A stretch of 64,000 bases of DNA from Paenibacillus paridis (GCF_006345825.1 NZ_VCIX01000092.1:372001-436000), one strand, 5' to 3'; positions 55,043-64,000 are shown, counted from the first letter of the stretch. Notes: generated by a model from the sequence alone, not told the origin. Numbers and translations: made by a program.

Positions 55043-55963
55043 ATGCAAAACTATAGCAATACGATTAGTATCGAACGAATTCCCACCTCGGTCACGAAGG
55101 TACTTTTCGAAACGATAAAGATTGGTATTATTAAGTCGAATCTCATCGCGATGATCGCAGGGTTTAGCATGGCGATGTTCGTTCATGGCATATCTTTCTT
55201 CGATAAGATCGGCAATATTGTGTTGGCTTTGATTGGATCTGCCATGGTAATCGGTGCAGCCGGCATCTTCAATAATTTATACGATCGCGATATCGACAGC
55301 AAGATGGACCGGACAAAAAATAGGCCGACGGTATCCGGAATCGTTGATCTCAGGAGCGGGCTATTCATGGGGATCTGGATCGCGTTTGGCGGACTTTTCG
55401 CTTTGTTTATTGCTTCTCCGCTTTCTGCTCTCTTTGGATTTTTAGGGCTTTTCCTTTATGTCGTGCCTTATACGATGTGGACGAAACGTAAAACCATATA
55501 TAATACGGAGGTAGGAAGCTTATCAGGTGCAATGCCCCCGCTGATCGGTTGGGCTGCAATCTCCCCTGACGTTTTGCATTCAGGCGCCATTGCATTGTTC
55601 CTGTTAATGGTCATTTGGCAGATGCCGCATTTTTACGCGATAGCCATTCGCCGTATGGAGGAATATCGGGCGGCTAACATCCCGATGCTGCCGGTCGTTA
55701 AGGGAATTCGGAGAACGTACCTGCAGATGAACGTGTATCTGGTTGCCTTGTTCTTGTGCAGCTTCTTGTTCTGGTCTTTTAATCCGTATATCGCCGTGGC
55801 GAATGCTCTATTGAGCTTGGGATGGTTAATCTTGAGCATTAACGGATATCGTCGGAAACAAGAAGGCAAATGGGCTCGATCGATGTTCATCTTCTCATTG
55901 AACCATATTACGGTTCTGCTGTTGATGATTGTCGCTTACTCCATAGGTGCCCCATTGTTATAA
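55043..55963 (+). CDS. ctaB: Protoheme IX farnesyltransferase (heme O synthase)
   Basis: A ~306-residue membrane prenyltransferase with nine hydrophobic segments and the two Asp-rich family motifs: NNLYDRDIDSKMDRTKNRP and YTMWTKRKTIYNTEVGSLSG. It adds a farnesyl group to heme B, giving heme O for cytochrome oxidase. The start ATG 55043 follows AGAGGAAG; GTG 55013 has no ribosome site. It stands alone here, away from the cta operon, so it is probably a second copy (usual Bacillus genomes have one or two). The 342-bp gap before it contains the promoter elements at 54785-54854 and nothing else that I see. Confidence 0.92.
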   Translation: MQNYSNTISIERIPTSVTKVLFETIKIGIIKSNLIAMIAGFSMAMFVHGISFFDKIGNIVLALIGSAMVIGAAGIFNNLYDRDIDSKMDRTKNRPTVSGIVDLRSGLFMGIWIAFGGLFALFIASPLSALFGFLGLFLYVVPYTMWTKRKTIYNTEVGSLSGAMPPLIGWAAISPDVLHSGAIALFLLMVIWQMPHFYAIAIRRMEEYRAANIPMLPVVKGIRRTYLQMNVYLVALFLCSFLFWSFNPYIAVANALLSLGWLILSINGYRRKQEGKWARSMFIFSLNHITVLLLMIVAYSIGAPLL

Positions 55964-56016
55964 TGGCAGTGACTTGACGAATGACAATAAAGATCCAAAG
56001 CCACAAAGTGGATACG

Positions 56017-56090
56017 ATCCCCTTCAAGCCAGTACTCAAAAATCTTCATGCGTTTATGGAGGTTCGAGTGACGCTTTGAGGGGATTTTTT
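56017..56090 (+). terminator. Terminator after ctaB
   Basis: ATCCCCTTCAAG/CTTTGAGGGGAT imperfect stem around a long loop, then TTTTTT. Confidence 0.7.
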
Positions 56091-56216
56091 GTTAGCGGCT
56101 AAAAAGGTGCCAATAAACAGTAGCTATTCCATAGAAAAAACAACCAGTCTAGTCTACAATTGTTATATTGTGAAATGATTACTGCTCAGCTGCTTTTATG
56201 GGAAGCTGAGCTAAAA

Positions 56217-56230
56217 TGAAAGCGCTATCG
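56217..56230 (+). promoter_or_regulatory. cre-like site before the acetylesterase gene
   Basis: TGAAAGCGCTATCG differs from TGWAANCGNTNWCA only at the last base; 32 bp before the start codon of the gene at 56262. Confidence 0.55.
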
Positions 56231-56261
56231 GTTAAATTAGAGTAGGGGAGAGTGTTAGGTC

Positions 56262-57731
56262 ATGAGCAAGCCGCTTCGGCTGGATCCACTTTTTAATGAT
56301 CATATGGTTATTCAACGGGATAAAAGTTTTTTAGTCTGGGGAACCGGGACAGATGGAGATCAAGTAACCGTGACTTGTCGCGGTGTAAGCGGATGTGCAG
56401 AGGTGCGTGAAGGCCAATGGAGTGTAACTTTTCCAGCTATGGGAGTTGGAGAAGCGTGTGAGTTGGTCGTGGATACGGCTGGAAGCACGATTACGCTGGT
56501 GGATGTTGTTTTTGGAGACGTTTGGCTGGCAGGCGGACAATCCAATATGGAGTGGCCTTTGAAAAGTAGCGATCAAGCTGAACAGGCGATAGCTGCTGCG
56601 AATATGCCTTTATTGCGTTATTATGAGGTGCCCAAGCTAGCTTATGAGCAAGAAGGCGTTCATCTGCCAAGCCTATGGAAAACATGTACGCCAGAAACGG
56701 CAGGGGACATTTCTGCGGTCGCCTATTATTATGCGAGAGGGCTGATCGATTCAGAGCAAGTGCCCATCGGGATTATCGGCTGCAATTGGGGCGGAACCTC
56801 CGCTTCTTGCTGGGTGTCGGAAGAAGTATTAGAAGCAGATGAGGAGCTTTCCATCTATACCAAGGAATTTGCTCAGGAAATGCAAGGCTTTGATTGGCAG
56901 CAATTTGAGCAAGCAACTAGAAAATATAATGAGGATGTCGACCAATATAATCGCAAAACCAAAGAAGGATATAAAGGGGATGAACTTGGGGCTTATCCAT
57001 GGCCGCCGCCATACAGTCCGCACAGCTTTATGCGTCCTTGTGGTTTATATGAAACGATGCTGTGCAAAGTCTTTGGTTATGCGATCAAAGGCGTGATTTA
57101 TTATCAGGGCGAAAGTGATGTCAATCGTTCGGAAATGTACAGTCACTTGCTAGAGGTTCTTATCCTAGAGTGGCGCAGACAATGGAAGGATCCAGAGCTT
57201 CCGTTTTTATTTGTGCAACTTCCGATTTTCGACAATAATAATCCCTTTGGGGAAGAGTGGCCTCTGCTCAGAGAGGCACAGCAGCTAACGGCCGATCGTG
57301 TTCCGTTCACGGCAATGGCTGTATTATTGGATTGCGGGGAGCCGGAAGACATTCATCCCGTGGACAAGAAGCCGGTCGGCGAGCGTTTAGCTTTGCTCGC
57401 CTTAGATAAAGTATACGGCAGAGCGGTTAAGAGCTCCGGACCTGTTTATCGTGAGATTACCATTGAGGATGGCCATGCTGTGGTGCATTTTGATCATGCA
57501 GAAACAGGGCTAATGATTCGCGAAGGGAATCGATTAGCTGGTTTTGAGGTAGCTGCTGAGGAAGGAAAGTTCCTGCCAGCAGAGGCTGAAATTCATGGGA
57601 GTACAGTAAGGGTCCAATGCGATCAAGTTGGCCTGCCGCGGTTCGTACGATATGGGTGGGCAAATGTCACCAACGCAAACCTGATGGGTGCGGAGGGTCT
57701 GCCGGCTGCTCCGTTTCGGACATTAAGATAA
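56262..57731 (+). CDS. Sialate O-acetylesterase-like SGNH hydrolase
   Basis: A 489-residue protein of the sialate 9-O-acetylesterase family without signal peptide. Nucleophile Ser94 is in VWLAGGQSNMEWPL; GCNWGGT and YYQGESDVNR are the family oxyanion and Gly/Asn blocks, and DIHPVDKKPVGERLA carries the catalytic Asp/His. Family members in soil Firmicutes usually deacetylate plant glycans such as xylan or pectin rather than sialic acid. ATG follows GGGGAGAG about 9 bp away. The gene is alone and probably under CcpA control through the cre-like site ahead of it. Confidence 0.9.
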   Translation: MSKPLRLDPLFNDHMVIQRDKSFLVWGTGTDGDQVTVTCRGVSGCAEVREGQWSVTFPAMGVGEACELVVDTAGSTITLVDVVFGDVWLAGGQSNMEWPLKSSDQAEQAIAAANMPLLRYYEVPKLAYEQEGVHLPSLWKTCTPETAGDISAVAYYYARGLIDSEQVPIGIIGCNWGGTSASCWVSEEVLEADEELSIYTKEFAQEMQGFDWQQFEQATRKYNEDVDQYNRKTKEGYKGDELGAYPWPPPYSPHSFMRPCGLYETMLCKVFGYAIKGVIYYQGESDVNRSEMYSHLLEVLILEWRRQWKDPELPFLFVQLPIFDNNNPFGEEWPLLREAQQLTADRVPFTAMAVLLDCGEPEDIHPVDKKPVGERLALLALDKVYGRAVKSSGPVYREITIEDGHAVVHFDHAETGLMIREGNRLAGFEVAAEEGKFLPAEAEIHGSTVRVQCDQVGLPRFVRYGWANVTNANLMGAEGLPAAPFRTLR

Positions 57732-57843
57732 CTTAAGCGAATGAATTGACTTTCAACGTATGATGGTACTAGCATGGTATCATAAAGCTCAGTGTCAATT
57801 GAGGGGGAAGTGGTTGAGCTGATCGGGAGGTCAATGGATTAGG

Positions 57844-58566
57844 ATGAGAAGAACCATTGTTATATCAGATATTCATGGGTATTATGAGACGTTTAAGGCA
57901 TTACTCCATCTGGTTCAGTATAACGCTATCCATGATCGGCTTGTTTTGCTGGGTGACTATGTAGATGGCGGGCCATCGTCTCTAAAAGTGGTGCAGCATA
58001 TAAGAGCATTGGCTAAACTAAGCGGGGTAAAGGCAATTGGCGGCAACCATGACGATATGTTTTTAAATTGGCTGGATGATCGGGATTATATCTTTTCTCC
58101 ATACTCAACCGCACGGAATGGAGGGAGGCAAACGATTCGTTCATTCTGTCCTTGGTATGAAGAGGAGTCTGATGATGAGAGGGCACGAATTTTTATAAAG
58201 CAGAAATATGCGCAAGAAGTTCATTTCCTTCGAAATTTAAAGTATTTCATAGAGGATGATCATCATATCTATGTGCATGCTGGCATCGATCCTAAATTAT
58301 CGCATTGGAGCCACACGTCTACCAAGGATTTTCGCTGGATTAGGGGTGAATTTCATGCCCATGACGGGATATTGCCAATCTTTAAAAAGATTGTATTTGG
58401 ACATGAAGTAACGGCTAAGCTGCATCATTCGAAAGAATTTCATCCTTGGTTCGGGAAACAATTGATCGGCATAGATGGCGGCATCAAATTCGGATATCAG
58501 TTAAATGCTTTAATCATTAGTGATGATTTGAAATATACTTATGCCAGTATGGAGAGCAAGGATTAA
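57844..58566 (+). CDS. Calcineurin-like metallophosphoesterase
   Basis: A 240-residue protein with the PPP-type metallophosphatase motifs: DIHG (Asp9/His11), GDYVDGG, GNHDD, VHAGIDP and FGHEVT. It resembles bacterial serine/threonine protein phosphatases and diadenosine tetraphosphatases (PrpE/ApaH-like); which substrate it uses is not clear. The ATG lacks a close strong ribosome site (GGGAGG lies about 14 bp upstream). It stands alone, followed by a clear terminator. Confidence 0.9.
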   Translation: MRRTIVISDIHGYYETFKALLHLVQYNAIHDRLVLLGDYVDGGPSSLKVVQHIRALAKLSGVKAIGGNHDDMFLNWLDDRDYIFSPYSTARNGGRQTIRSFCPWYEEESDDERARIFIKQKYAQEVHFLRNLKYFIEDDHHIYVHAGIDPKLSHWSHTSTKDFRWIRGEFHAHDGILPIFKKIVFGHEVTAKLHHSKEFHPWFGKQLIGIDGGIKFGYQLNALIISDDLKYTYASMESKD

Positions 58567-58593
58567 GTGTTGGATTGAAGGATATCGATTAGC

Positions 58594-58627
58594 AAAGGCA
58601 ACCGATCAGACTGATCCGTTGCCTTTT
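58594..58627 (+). terminator. Rho-independent terminator after the phosphoesterase gene
   Basis: AAAGGCAAC-C-GATCAG/TGATC-C-GTTGCCTTT stem with a very short loop and a TTTT tail. Confidence 0.85.
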
Positions 58628-58713
58628 GCTTTGCGCATAGGGAGTAAGTCTTGTGCTGAAATTTATGATATTCTATCAGAAGCAGGAATGAGAAAGAAAG
58701 GTGTTTACAAGTT

Positions 58714-59232
58714 ATGAAGATGAGATTTCCACAGATAAATACAACGGAAGAAATGGCTGAGGTTGCTCAATTAGCGGCAGAAATATGGCGCGAATACTAT
58801 GTATCGATTATTACCATTGAACAGATTGAATATATGATTGGCAAATTCCAATCGGTTTCAGCGATAGCGGATCAAATCCATCATCAAGGTTACGAATATT
58901 ACTTTATCCATAATAATGAATCTGTGGTTGGGTATTTGTCGGTAAAACAAGAAGAGAATAAGCTATTTCTGAGCAAGTTTTATATAAGCAAGGAGCACCG
59001 AGGACAAGGTTATGCGAGCCAAGCGTCGGCATTCCTTGAGCAGCTGTGCAAAGACCGGAATTTAAGTCATATTTGGTTGACGGTCAATCGTTATAACACA
59101 TCTACGATTAAGGTGTATGAGAAAAAAGGTTTCCAGACCGTAAGAGAACAAATGGCGGATATCGGGAATGGATTCGTTATGGATGATTTTATTATGGAAA
59201 AAGAAATTCTGGTTTCAGAAATAAATCTATAA
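58714..59232 (+). CDS. GNAT-family N-acetyltransferase
   Basis: A 172-residue acetyltransferase with the acetyl-CoA loop RGQGYA in FYISKEHRGQGYASQ, preceded by the usual beta4 strand and followed by LTVNRYNTSTIKVYEKKGF, the C-terminal GNAT motif. The acceptor is unknown. ATG follows AAAGGTG by about 10 bp; the gene stands alone with a terminator. Confidence 0.92.
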   Translation: MKMRFPQINTTEEMAEVAQLAAEIWREYYVSIITIEQIEYMIGKFQSVSAIADQIHHQGYEYYFIHNNESVVGYLSVKQEENKLFLSKFYISKEHRGQGYASQASAFLEQLCKDRNLSHIWLTVNRYNTSTIKVYEKKGFQTVREQMADIGNGFVMDDFIMEKEILVSEINL

Positions 59233-59247
59233 TTTCAATTTAAAAAT

Positions 59248-59295
59248 AGCGGCGGCCTAGGACTATTGTTTACGTTCCTGGCAGCCGCTTTTTTT
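59248..59295 (+). terminator. Terminator after the GNAT gene
   Basis: AGCGGCGGCCTAGGA/TTCCTGGCAGCCGCT imperfect stem followed by TTTTTTT. Confidence 0.85.
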
Positions 59296-59416
59296 ATTGT
59301 GGGGGCCGTACTTCTGTGGTAAAGTGGCTTGCGCTTTTAACCCTGACACACAGTTGTCAGGGTAGCCATTGTATGATGGATACATAAGTAGACCTTAGAA
59401 CCCGGAGGTAATTGAA

Positions 59417-59956
59417 ATGACAAATCATTGTTCGAGGCTTTATGACTACCATGTATGGGCAAATAAAATAATTTTTAATCGACTGAAGGAACTTCCGCCA
59501 CACCTATACAATCAAGAAATTCAAAGCGTGTTTTCTTCGGTGTCTAAGGTCATGGCACATATATACAAGGTGGATTGCGGTTGGCTGGACATCCTAATGG
59601 GCAAAAGCATGAAGGAAGCGATGGAAGCATCTTTTCAAATCGAGGCGGATGCAGAATCTAGAAGCCTTGAGGAATTGGAAGCAATGTATGACGAATTATC
59701 CGCGAGATTCAAAGCATGCATAAATGAGCATCCTGATCTTGAGAAAGAGGTTATTTTGGATAATCCTTATGCTGGCATTTTGAACACCAGATATTCAGAA
59801 TTTATTATTCAAGTTGTGAATCATGGCACGTACCACAGAGGAAATCTGTCTGCTATGCTTCGTCAACTAGGCCACTCCTCTGTCATGACAGAGTATGGGC
59901 TTTTTATGTACCATGATGAATCAAGGCTTAGAATGTCAGCTGTTTCTGCCTATTAG
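59417..59956 (+). CDS. DinB-family protein
   Basis: A 179-residue four-helix bundle with the family features: YDYHVWANKIIFNRL at the N-terminus, a His in VMAHIYKVDCGWLDIL, and VNHGTYHRGNLSAMLRQLG (HxxxHR metal site) near the C-terminus. DinB proteins bind a divalent metal; some are thiol S-transferases, most have unknown roles. ATG follows GGAGG by 8 bp. A second DinB gene follows on the same strand. Confidence 0.9.
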   Translation: MTNHCSRLYDYHVWANKIIFNRLKELPPHLYNQEIQSVFSSVSKVMAHIYKVDCGWLDILMGKSMKEAMEASFQIEADAESRSLEELEAMYDELSARFKACINEHPDLEKEVILDNPYAGILNTRYSEFIIQVVNHGTYHRGNLSAMLRQLGHSSVMTEYGLFMYHDESRLRMSAVSAY

Positions 59957-60038
59957 GACAAATATAGCTTGCTGGCAAATCGTCAAATCAAATCATGATA
60001 TAATGGATTTATTCCATTACAAAAGGGAGATGTTGGAT

Positions 60039-60542
60039 ATGTTTAGACAAATCGCGGATTTTGTAACAGCTTTGCAGAATGAGTCAGCAGCAACGCTGCG
60101 GACACTGGAGATGCTTACGGATGAGTCCCTTGGACAACAGATAACGAGCGACCACCGAACGCTGGGGCGCCTTGCTTGGCATCTTGTACAGACGCTGCAC
60201 GAGATGCCAACCCGGACTGGCTTGTCTTTTGAAGGGCCAGGCGAAGATTCGTCGGTTCCAGCTTCGGCAGCGGATATCGCAGAGGCTTATAAGCGGACTT
60301 CGCAAGCACTTCTTAATGCTGTACAGTCCAGCTGGAAGGATGAGAATTTGCTCGACATGAGCGAAATGTACGGTGATCAATGGCCGAACGGCGTGACGCT
60401 GGATGCCCTCATCAAGCATGAAATACATCATCGCGGTCAAATGACGGTTCTGATGCGACAGGCCGGCCTTCGTGTGCCAGATATTTATGGCCCGACCATA
60501 GAGCAGTGGGCGGAGTTCGGCGCACCGGCTCCCGTAATATAG
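60039..60542 (+). CDS. DinB-family protein
   Basis: A 167-residue DinB protein: LGRLAWHLVQTLHEMP carries the first metal His, KHEIHHRGQMTVLMRQAGL the HxxxHR motif. Its frame opens at 59895 inside the previous gene, but ATG 60039 has GGGAGA 8 bp ahead and gives a normal family length. It is a distant paralogue of its neighbour, probably with its own metal-dependent transferase or binding role. Confidence 0.9.
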   Translation: MFRQIADFVTALQNESAATLRTLEMLTDESLGQQITSDHRTLGRLAWHLVQTLHEMPTRTGLSFEGPGEDSSVPASAADIAEAYKRTSQALLNAVQSSWKDENLLDMSEMYGDQWPNGVTLDALIKHEIHHRGQMTVLMRQAGLRVPDIYGPTIEQWAEFGAPAPVI

Positions 60543-60551
60543 AATAAGCGT

Positions 60552-60588
60552 AAATCCCGCTTTGGCCGATGGGCTGAAGCGGGATTTT
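60552..60588. terminator. Terminator after the second DinB gene
   Basis: Perfect 11-bp stem AAATCCCGCTT/AAGCGGGATTT, 14-base loop, with T-rich flanks. The following 250 bp to 60834 show no gene. Confidence 0.85.
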
Positions 60589-60834
60589 GAGCATTATTGA
60601 GCATTCGAAGTTTTTTCTCGCTGAATCTTGTTTAGCCCGATGTCGATGGGATTTTCTACACCTCTTTTTGCTAATCTGCCTATTTTCTTCATCCATTTAT
60701 TCAAGGGCCTATTTTGGTTAGTTGTTCTTTGTGTGGTTTTCCGGCAAAGAGTTGTCTCCAGGATATATGTATTCTAAAATACCAATTAACCAAACATCCT
60801 ATGTTTGATAAATAGATGAAATCAGGTCTGAGGC

Positions 60835-61528
60835 ATGCTGCAGAAAACAAATCGGCTGACGCTGGTCGAGCAAGTCGCATTGCAAATGGAAAGACAGATC
60901 GAATCCGGCAAGTGGGCTGTCGGGATGCGTGGTACCAGCTAAGCCGGAGTTGATGGTCGAGCTGAATGTTAGCCGCAATACATTGAGGGAAGCCATTCGG
61001 GCGTTGATCCATGCGGGACTCTTGAAGACGAAGCAGGGGGACGGACCGTATGTCTGCTCTTCGAGTGCGCTGGGAGCGGTACTGCAAAAACGCATCATGC
61101 GCTCCGATACGCTGCAGACGTTGGAAGTCCGGCATGCGCTCGAACGCGAGGGAGCACATCTAGCCGCACAGCGCAGAACGGACGACGAGGCACGCGAGCT
61201 TCTTCTCCGGCTGGAACGCTGGGAGGGGGCGGTAGCTCGAGGTGACATGGACGGCGTGGTTACGGAGGATATCCTTCTTCACCAAGGCATCATCGCAGCG
61301 TCACATAATGAAATCTTGATCGAGTTATACAACCATATTGCGGACGCGTCACAAGATTCGATTACAAGTGTGACTCGTTATGAAACCGACGCGGACTTCT
61401 TGGAGTTGCACCGACAACTGGTCGAAGCGATTGTCGATCAAGACGCCGATCGCGCTGTGGCAACGGTTCACCGTTATATTGCGAAATCGAAAGCCGTTCT
61501 TGAGGTAAGTGGAGGCGAGCAGGCATGA
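60835..61528 (+). pseudogene. Frameshifted GntR (FadR-type) regulator
   Basis: From ATG 60835 the frame reads LTLVEQVALQMERQIESGKW, the start of a GntR winged helix, and stops at TAA 60940. The rest of the same domain (ELNVSRNTLREAIRALIHAGL, then a QGDGPYV wing) and a FadR C-terminal effector domain continue in another frame from about 60929 to 61528. Near 60926-60931 two extra bases would restore the normal sequence (VGM-RVPAKPEL). The gene is therefore broken unless the frameshift is a sequencing error or bypassed. A GTG at 60929 could start a product lacking the first helix. The MFS gene downstream overlaps its stop by 4 bp. Confidence 0.75.
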
Positions 61529-62733
61529 TCGTACCAAGCGATACGAAAGCAACGATCGCGAAGAAGTCGTTGTCGTTGGGGTGGCCGATCATTCTCGGCA
61601 TCGTCCTGATCGCGCTGACCATGCGGTCGCCTCTAACGTCGGTAGGCCCATTGGTCGGCTCGATTCGCGAATCCCTCGGACTGTCTAATGCTGCGGCAGG
61701 TCTGCTCACTACGCTGCCGTTGCTTGCTTTCGCGCTGCTCTCACCGTTCGCACCGATTTTGGCACGACGCTTCGGGGTGGAGCGCACCTTGCTTTATGCG
61801 TTGGTTTTACTCGTGGCAGGTATCGGGATCCGTTCGTTGACGGCAACCGCTTCCTTATTTGCAGGCACAGCTTTGATTGGACTGGCGATAGCGTTGTGCA
61901 ACGTGCTCCTTCCAAGTCTCGTCAAACGGAATTTTGCTCATCAAGTCGGCCTCATGACCGGCGTGTATTCCGTGTCGATGAACTTATGCGGAGCGATCGC
62001 ATCCGGTGTCAGTATTCCGGTCGCCCGCGACCTCGGTTTCGGCTGGAACGGCGCGCTTGGCATCTGGGGCATACTCGTGCTGTTGGCCGCGCTATTCTGG
62101 TTGCCTCAAGCTCGGGCGAGCCGGACGTCAGCCGGGGCAGTGGCGAGCGGTGCCGCGAAGCGCCGAAGTCTGTGGCGTTCGCCACTGGCATGTATGGTTA
62201 CGATTTTTATGGGGATGCAGTCTCTCTTGTTCTATGTGTTGATCGCTTGGCTGCCTGAAATCATGATAAGCCGGGGCTTGAATGAAGACAGCGGAGGTTG
62301 GATACTGTCGCTGTTTCAGATTGCTGCTCTGCCTGTAGCGTTCATTGTGCCGATTGTGGCGGGACGCATGAAGAACCAACGTTTGTTGGTCATCATCATG
62401 ACGGTTTTGTTGTTTGTTTCATTGGGAGGTCTTTATTTCGGAGGAAATGCGTTCATTTCATTGTGTATTGTTTTGCTCGGAATAGGAGGGGGATGTGCGT
62501 TCAGCTTGGCCATGATCTTTTTAAGCTTGCGAACGAAAGATGCCTTTGATTCCGCTTCTCTGTCCGGCATGTCGCAATCGGTTGGCTATTTGCTGGCGGC
62601 AACCGGACCGATCTTATTCGGTTTGTTTCATGACCTCACAGTAAGCTGGAACCCACCGCTGTTGCTGCTGCTTGTTGTTAGCGCTCTGATGCTTCTGTCC
62701 GGCGGGGGCGCCTCGAGAAATCGCACGGTATAA
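61525..62733 (+). CDS. MFS transporter, CynX/NimT-like
   Basis: A 402-residue major facilitator with 12 predicted helices, of the cyanate/nitroimidazole (CynX/NimT/YeaN) group: IALTMRSPLTSVGPLVGSI at the first helix and the repeated glycine-rich loop PFAPILARRFGVERTL between helices 2 and 3. Substrate unknown; family members export drugs or take up cyanate-like anions. It overlaps the GntR gene by ATGA, so it was co-transcribed with its now broken regulator. A terminator follows. Confidence 0.9.
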   Translation: MIVPSDTKATIAKKSLSLGWPIILGIVLIALTMRSPLTSVGPLVGSIRESLGLSNAAAGLLTTLPLLAFALLSPFAPILARRFGVERTLLYALVLLVAGIGIRSLTATASLFAGTALIGLAIALCNVLLPSLVKRNFAHQVGLMTGVYSVSMNLCGAIASGVSIPVARDLGFGWNGALGIWGILVLLAALFWLPQARASRTSAGAVASGAAKRRSLWRSPLACMVTIFMGMQSLLFYVLIAWLPEIMISRGLNEDSGGWILSLFQIAALPVAFIVPIVAGRMKNQRLLVIIMTVLLFVSLGGLYFGGNAFISLCIVLLGIGGGCAFSLAMIFLSLRTKDAFDSASLSGMSQSVGYLLAATGPILFGLFHDLTVSWNPPLLLLLVVSALMLLSGGGASRNRTV

Positions 62734-62770
62734 GGCATAAGAATGCAATTCGTTCTAATCCAAAATGAAT

Positions 62771-62801
62771 GGCCACGTTTTTATAGCGTGGCTGTTTTTT
62801 T
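62771..62801 (+). terminator. Terminator after the MFS gene
   Basis: GCCACG/CGTGGC stem with 9-base loop followed by a run of T. Confidence 0.8.
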
Positions 62802-62992
62802 ATTTTCGAATAGTTAAATACAGGCCGTACTTTTCTTGAAATAATCGGGAGTTGGTGAAGACTGATATTGGCTTAAATTTGCAAAAGTCGGTTTTATCTA
62901 CCAATTGTATTGTTTTGACGGACTGACATCGTCTTCTCTGCATGTTAATTTGAATGAGTCAGGCAAAGCATGAACGGCGGAGGGATGAAACA

Positions 62993-64000
62993 ATGAGAAA
63001 GATGAATCCGGTAGCAGTCTCAAATGCGTTCATTGAAGATCAGTTTTGGAGCCCTAGACAGGAGCTTGTGAAGGATATTGTCGTGCCTTATCAATGGGAA
63101 GCGCTTAATGATCTGATTGAAGGTGCGGAGAAGAGCGGTACGATCGCAAACTTTCGTGCAGCTGCGGAGGGCAAAATCGGCGGGCATCATGGCTTCGTGT
63201 TCCAGGATAGCGATTTGGCCAAATGGCTGGAGACAGTTGGCTTCGTGCTGCAGCAGAACCGGGACGAGGAATTGGAGAAGCTGGCCAACGCAGCCATCGA
63301 GCTGATTGGCAGTGCGCAAATGGAAAACGGTTACATCGGCACGTATTACCAGCTTCAGAAACCCGGTGAGCAATGGGAGAACGTAAGGGACGACCATGAA
63401 ATGTACAATGCTGGCCATTTCATAGAAGCCGCGGTCGCTTATTATGAAGCGACAGGAAACAGAAAAATACTTGATATTATGTGCAAATTCGGCGATCACA
63501 TCGTCGAGACGTTTGGGGCTCGCGATGGGCAACTCCCGGGTTACTGCGGTCATCCGGAAATTGAGCTTGCGCTTGTCAAACTTTATAAGTTGACTGGCAA
63601 TAAGTCATATCTGGCAACGTCCCGTTTTTTTGTGGAGGAACGGGGACGGGATCCGAAATATTTCGATATTGAGCTGGAGAAACGGCTGGCTGACGGCCGG
63701 AAGGAGCGCGTTGACCGGCGGCCAATGGACTATTTCCAATCGCATGCGCCGATCCGTGAACAGCGGACGGCGGACGGACACGCCGTGCGCGCCGTGTATT
63801 TGTTCGCTGGTGCAACGGACATCGCAGACGAGTACGGCGATGAATCGCTATTGGCTGCGATCAAGTCCCTGTGGGATAACGTCGTGCAGCGAAGAATGTA
63901 TGTTACGGGAGGCATTGGCTCTTCCGATTATTACGAAGCATTCTCCTTTGACTATGATTTGCCGAGCGATCGCGCTTATGCCGAAACCTGCGCAGCGATC
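62993..64000 (+). CDS. GH127 (DUF1680) beta-L-arabinofuranosidase, 3' end outside window
   Basis: The frame from ATG 62993 is open to the window end (336 residues seen). GH127 features: opening FIEDQFWSPRQELV, NGYIGTYYQL, HEMYNAGHFIEAAVAYYEATG, GLPGYCGHPEIELALVKLY-like segment, and the metal-site start YAETCA (Glu and Cys of the ECCC zinc site) near residue 330. The second half with the nucleophile Cys lies beyond the window. No signal peptide, so it probably acts on imported arabino-oligosaccharides and releases L-arabinose, which fits the isomerase at 23147. GGAGG 9 bp ahead supports the start. Confidence 0.93.
   Translation, partial: MRKMNPVAVSNAFIEDQFWSPRQELVKDIVVPYQWEALNDLIEGAEKSGTIANFRAAAEGKIGGHHGFVFQDSDLAKWLETVGFVLQQNRDEELEKLANAAIELIGSAQMENGYIGTYYQLQKPGEQWENVRDDHEMYNAGHFIEAAVAYYEATGNRKILDIMCKFGDHIVETFGARDGQLPGYCGHPEIELALVKLYKLTGNKSYLATSRFFVEERGRDPKYFDIELEKRLADGRKERVDRRPMDYFQSHAPIREQRTADGHAVRAVYLFAGATDIADEYGDESLLAAIKSLWDNVVQRRMYVTGGIGSSDYYEAFSFDYDLPSDRAYAETCAAI

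Overview
The window looks like a Paenibacillus-type (low to moderate GC Firmicute, plant-polysaccharide degrading) chromosome segment. The evidence is S-layer-homology (SLH) anchored surface proteins, YesM/YesN-type histidine kinase plus AraC-type response regulator pairs, LplA/LplB/LplC-type sugar importers without their own ATPase, strong GGAGG ribosome sites and frequent TTG/GTG starts. No tRNA, rRNA, CRISPR array or insertion sequence was found.

Region 1 (1-18.3 kb) is one carbohydrate-use locus on the + strand. It holds the C-terminal part of an SLH surface protein, an SGNH esterase, a sensor kinase and AraC-type regulator, a GH36-type alpha-galactosidase, a secreted beta-helix protein, a second beta-helix protein without signal peptide (GH110-like), two permeases, a binding lipoprotein and a GH43 enzyme resembling exo-beta-1,3-galactanases. 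Three of its promoters share the same layout: an ACATA element over the -35 and a CA-rich -10 at a fixed distance. The likely substrate is a galactan or arabinogalactan-like glycan (inference).

Region 2 (18.4-24.7 kb) is a sugar catabolic cluster: a DeoR regulator, a divergent FGGY kinase, a class II aldolase, a DUF4432 epimerase-like protein and an L-arabinose isomerase. The isomerase/kinase/aldolase set, with no araD nearby, suggests a ketose-1-phosphate cleavage route rather than the normal ribulose-5-phosphate route. Matching operator-like sites sit just downstream of the -10 of both divergent promoters.

Region 3 (24.8-31.1 kb) holds an OmpR-type two-component system, an alpha/beta hydrolase with a HEAT-like partner, a decayed LuxR helix-turn-helix remnant, a MocR regulator and a PNPOx-like flavoprotein.

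Region 4 (31.1-54.7 kb) is a second surface-glycan locus: a ~2,750-residue SLH protein with two beta-helix regions, a YitT membrane protein, a GH78-like enzyme, a second importer with its own YesM/YesN pair, and a third SLH beta-helix protein on the opposite strand. The last has 20-bp-spaced direct repeats at its promoter.

Region 5 (54.7-64 kb) is mixed: heme O synthase, a sialate O-acetylesterase-like protein, a phosphoesterase, a GNAT acetyltransferase, two DinB proteins, a frameshifted GntR regulator with a CynX/NimT-like MFS transporter, and the start of a GH127 beta-L-arabinofuranosidase that runs off the window.
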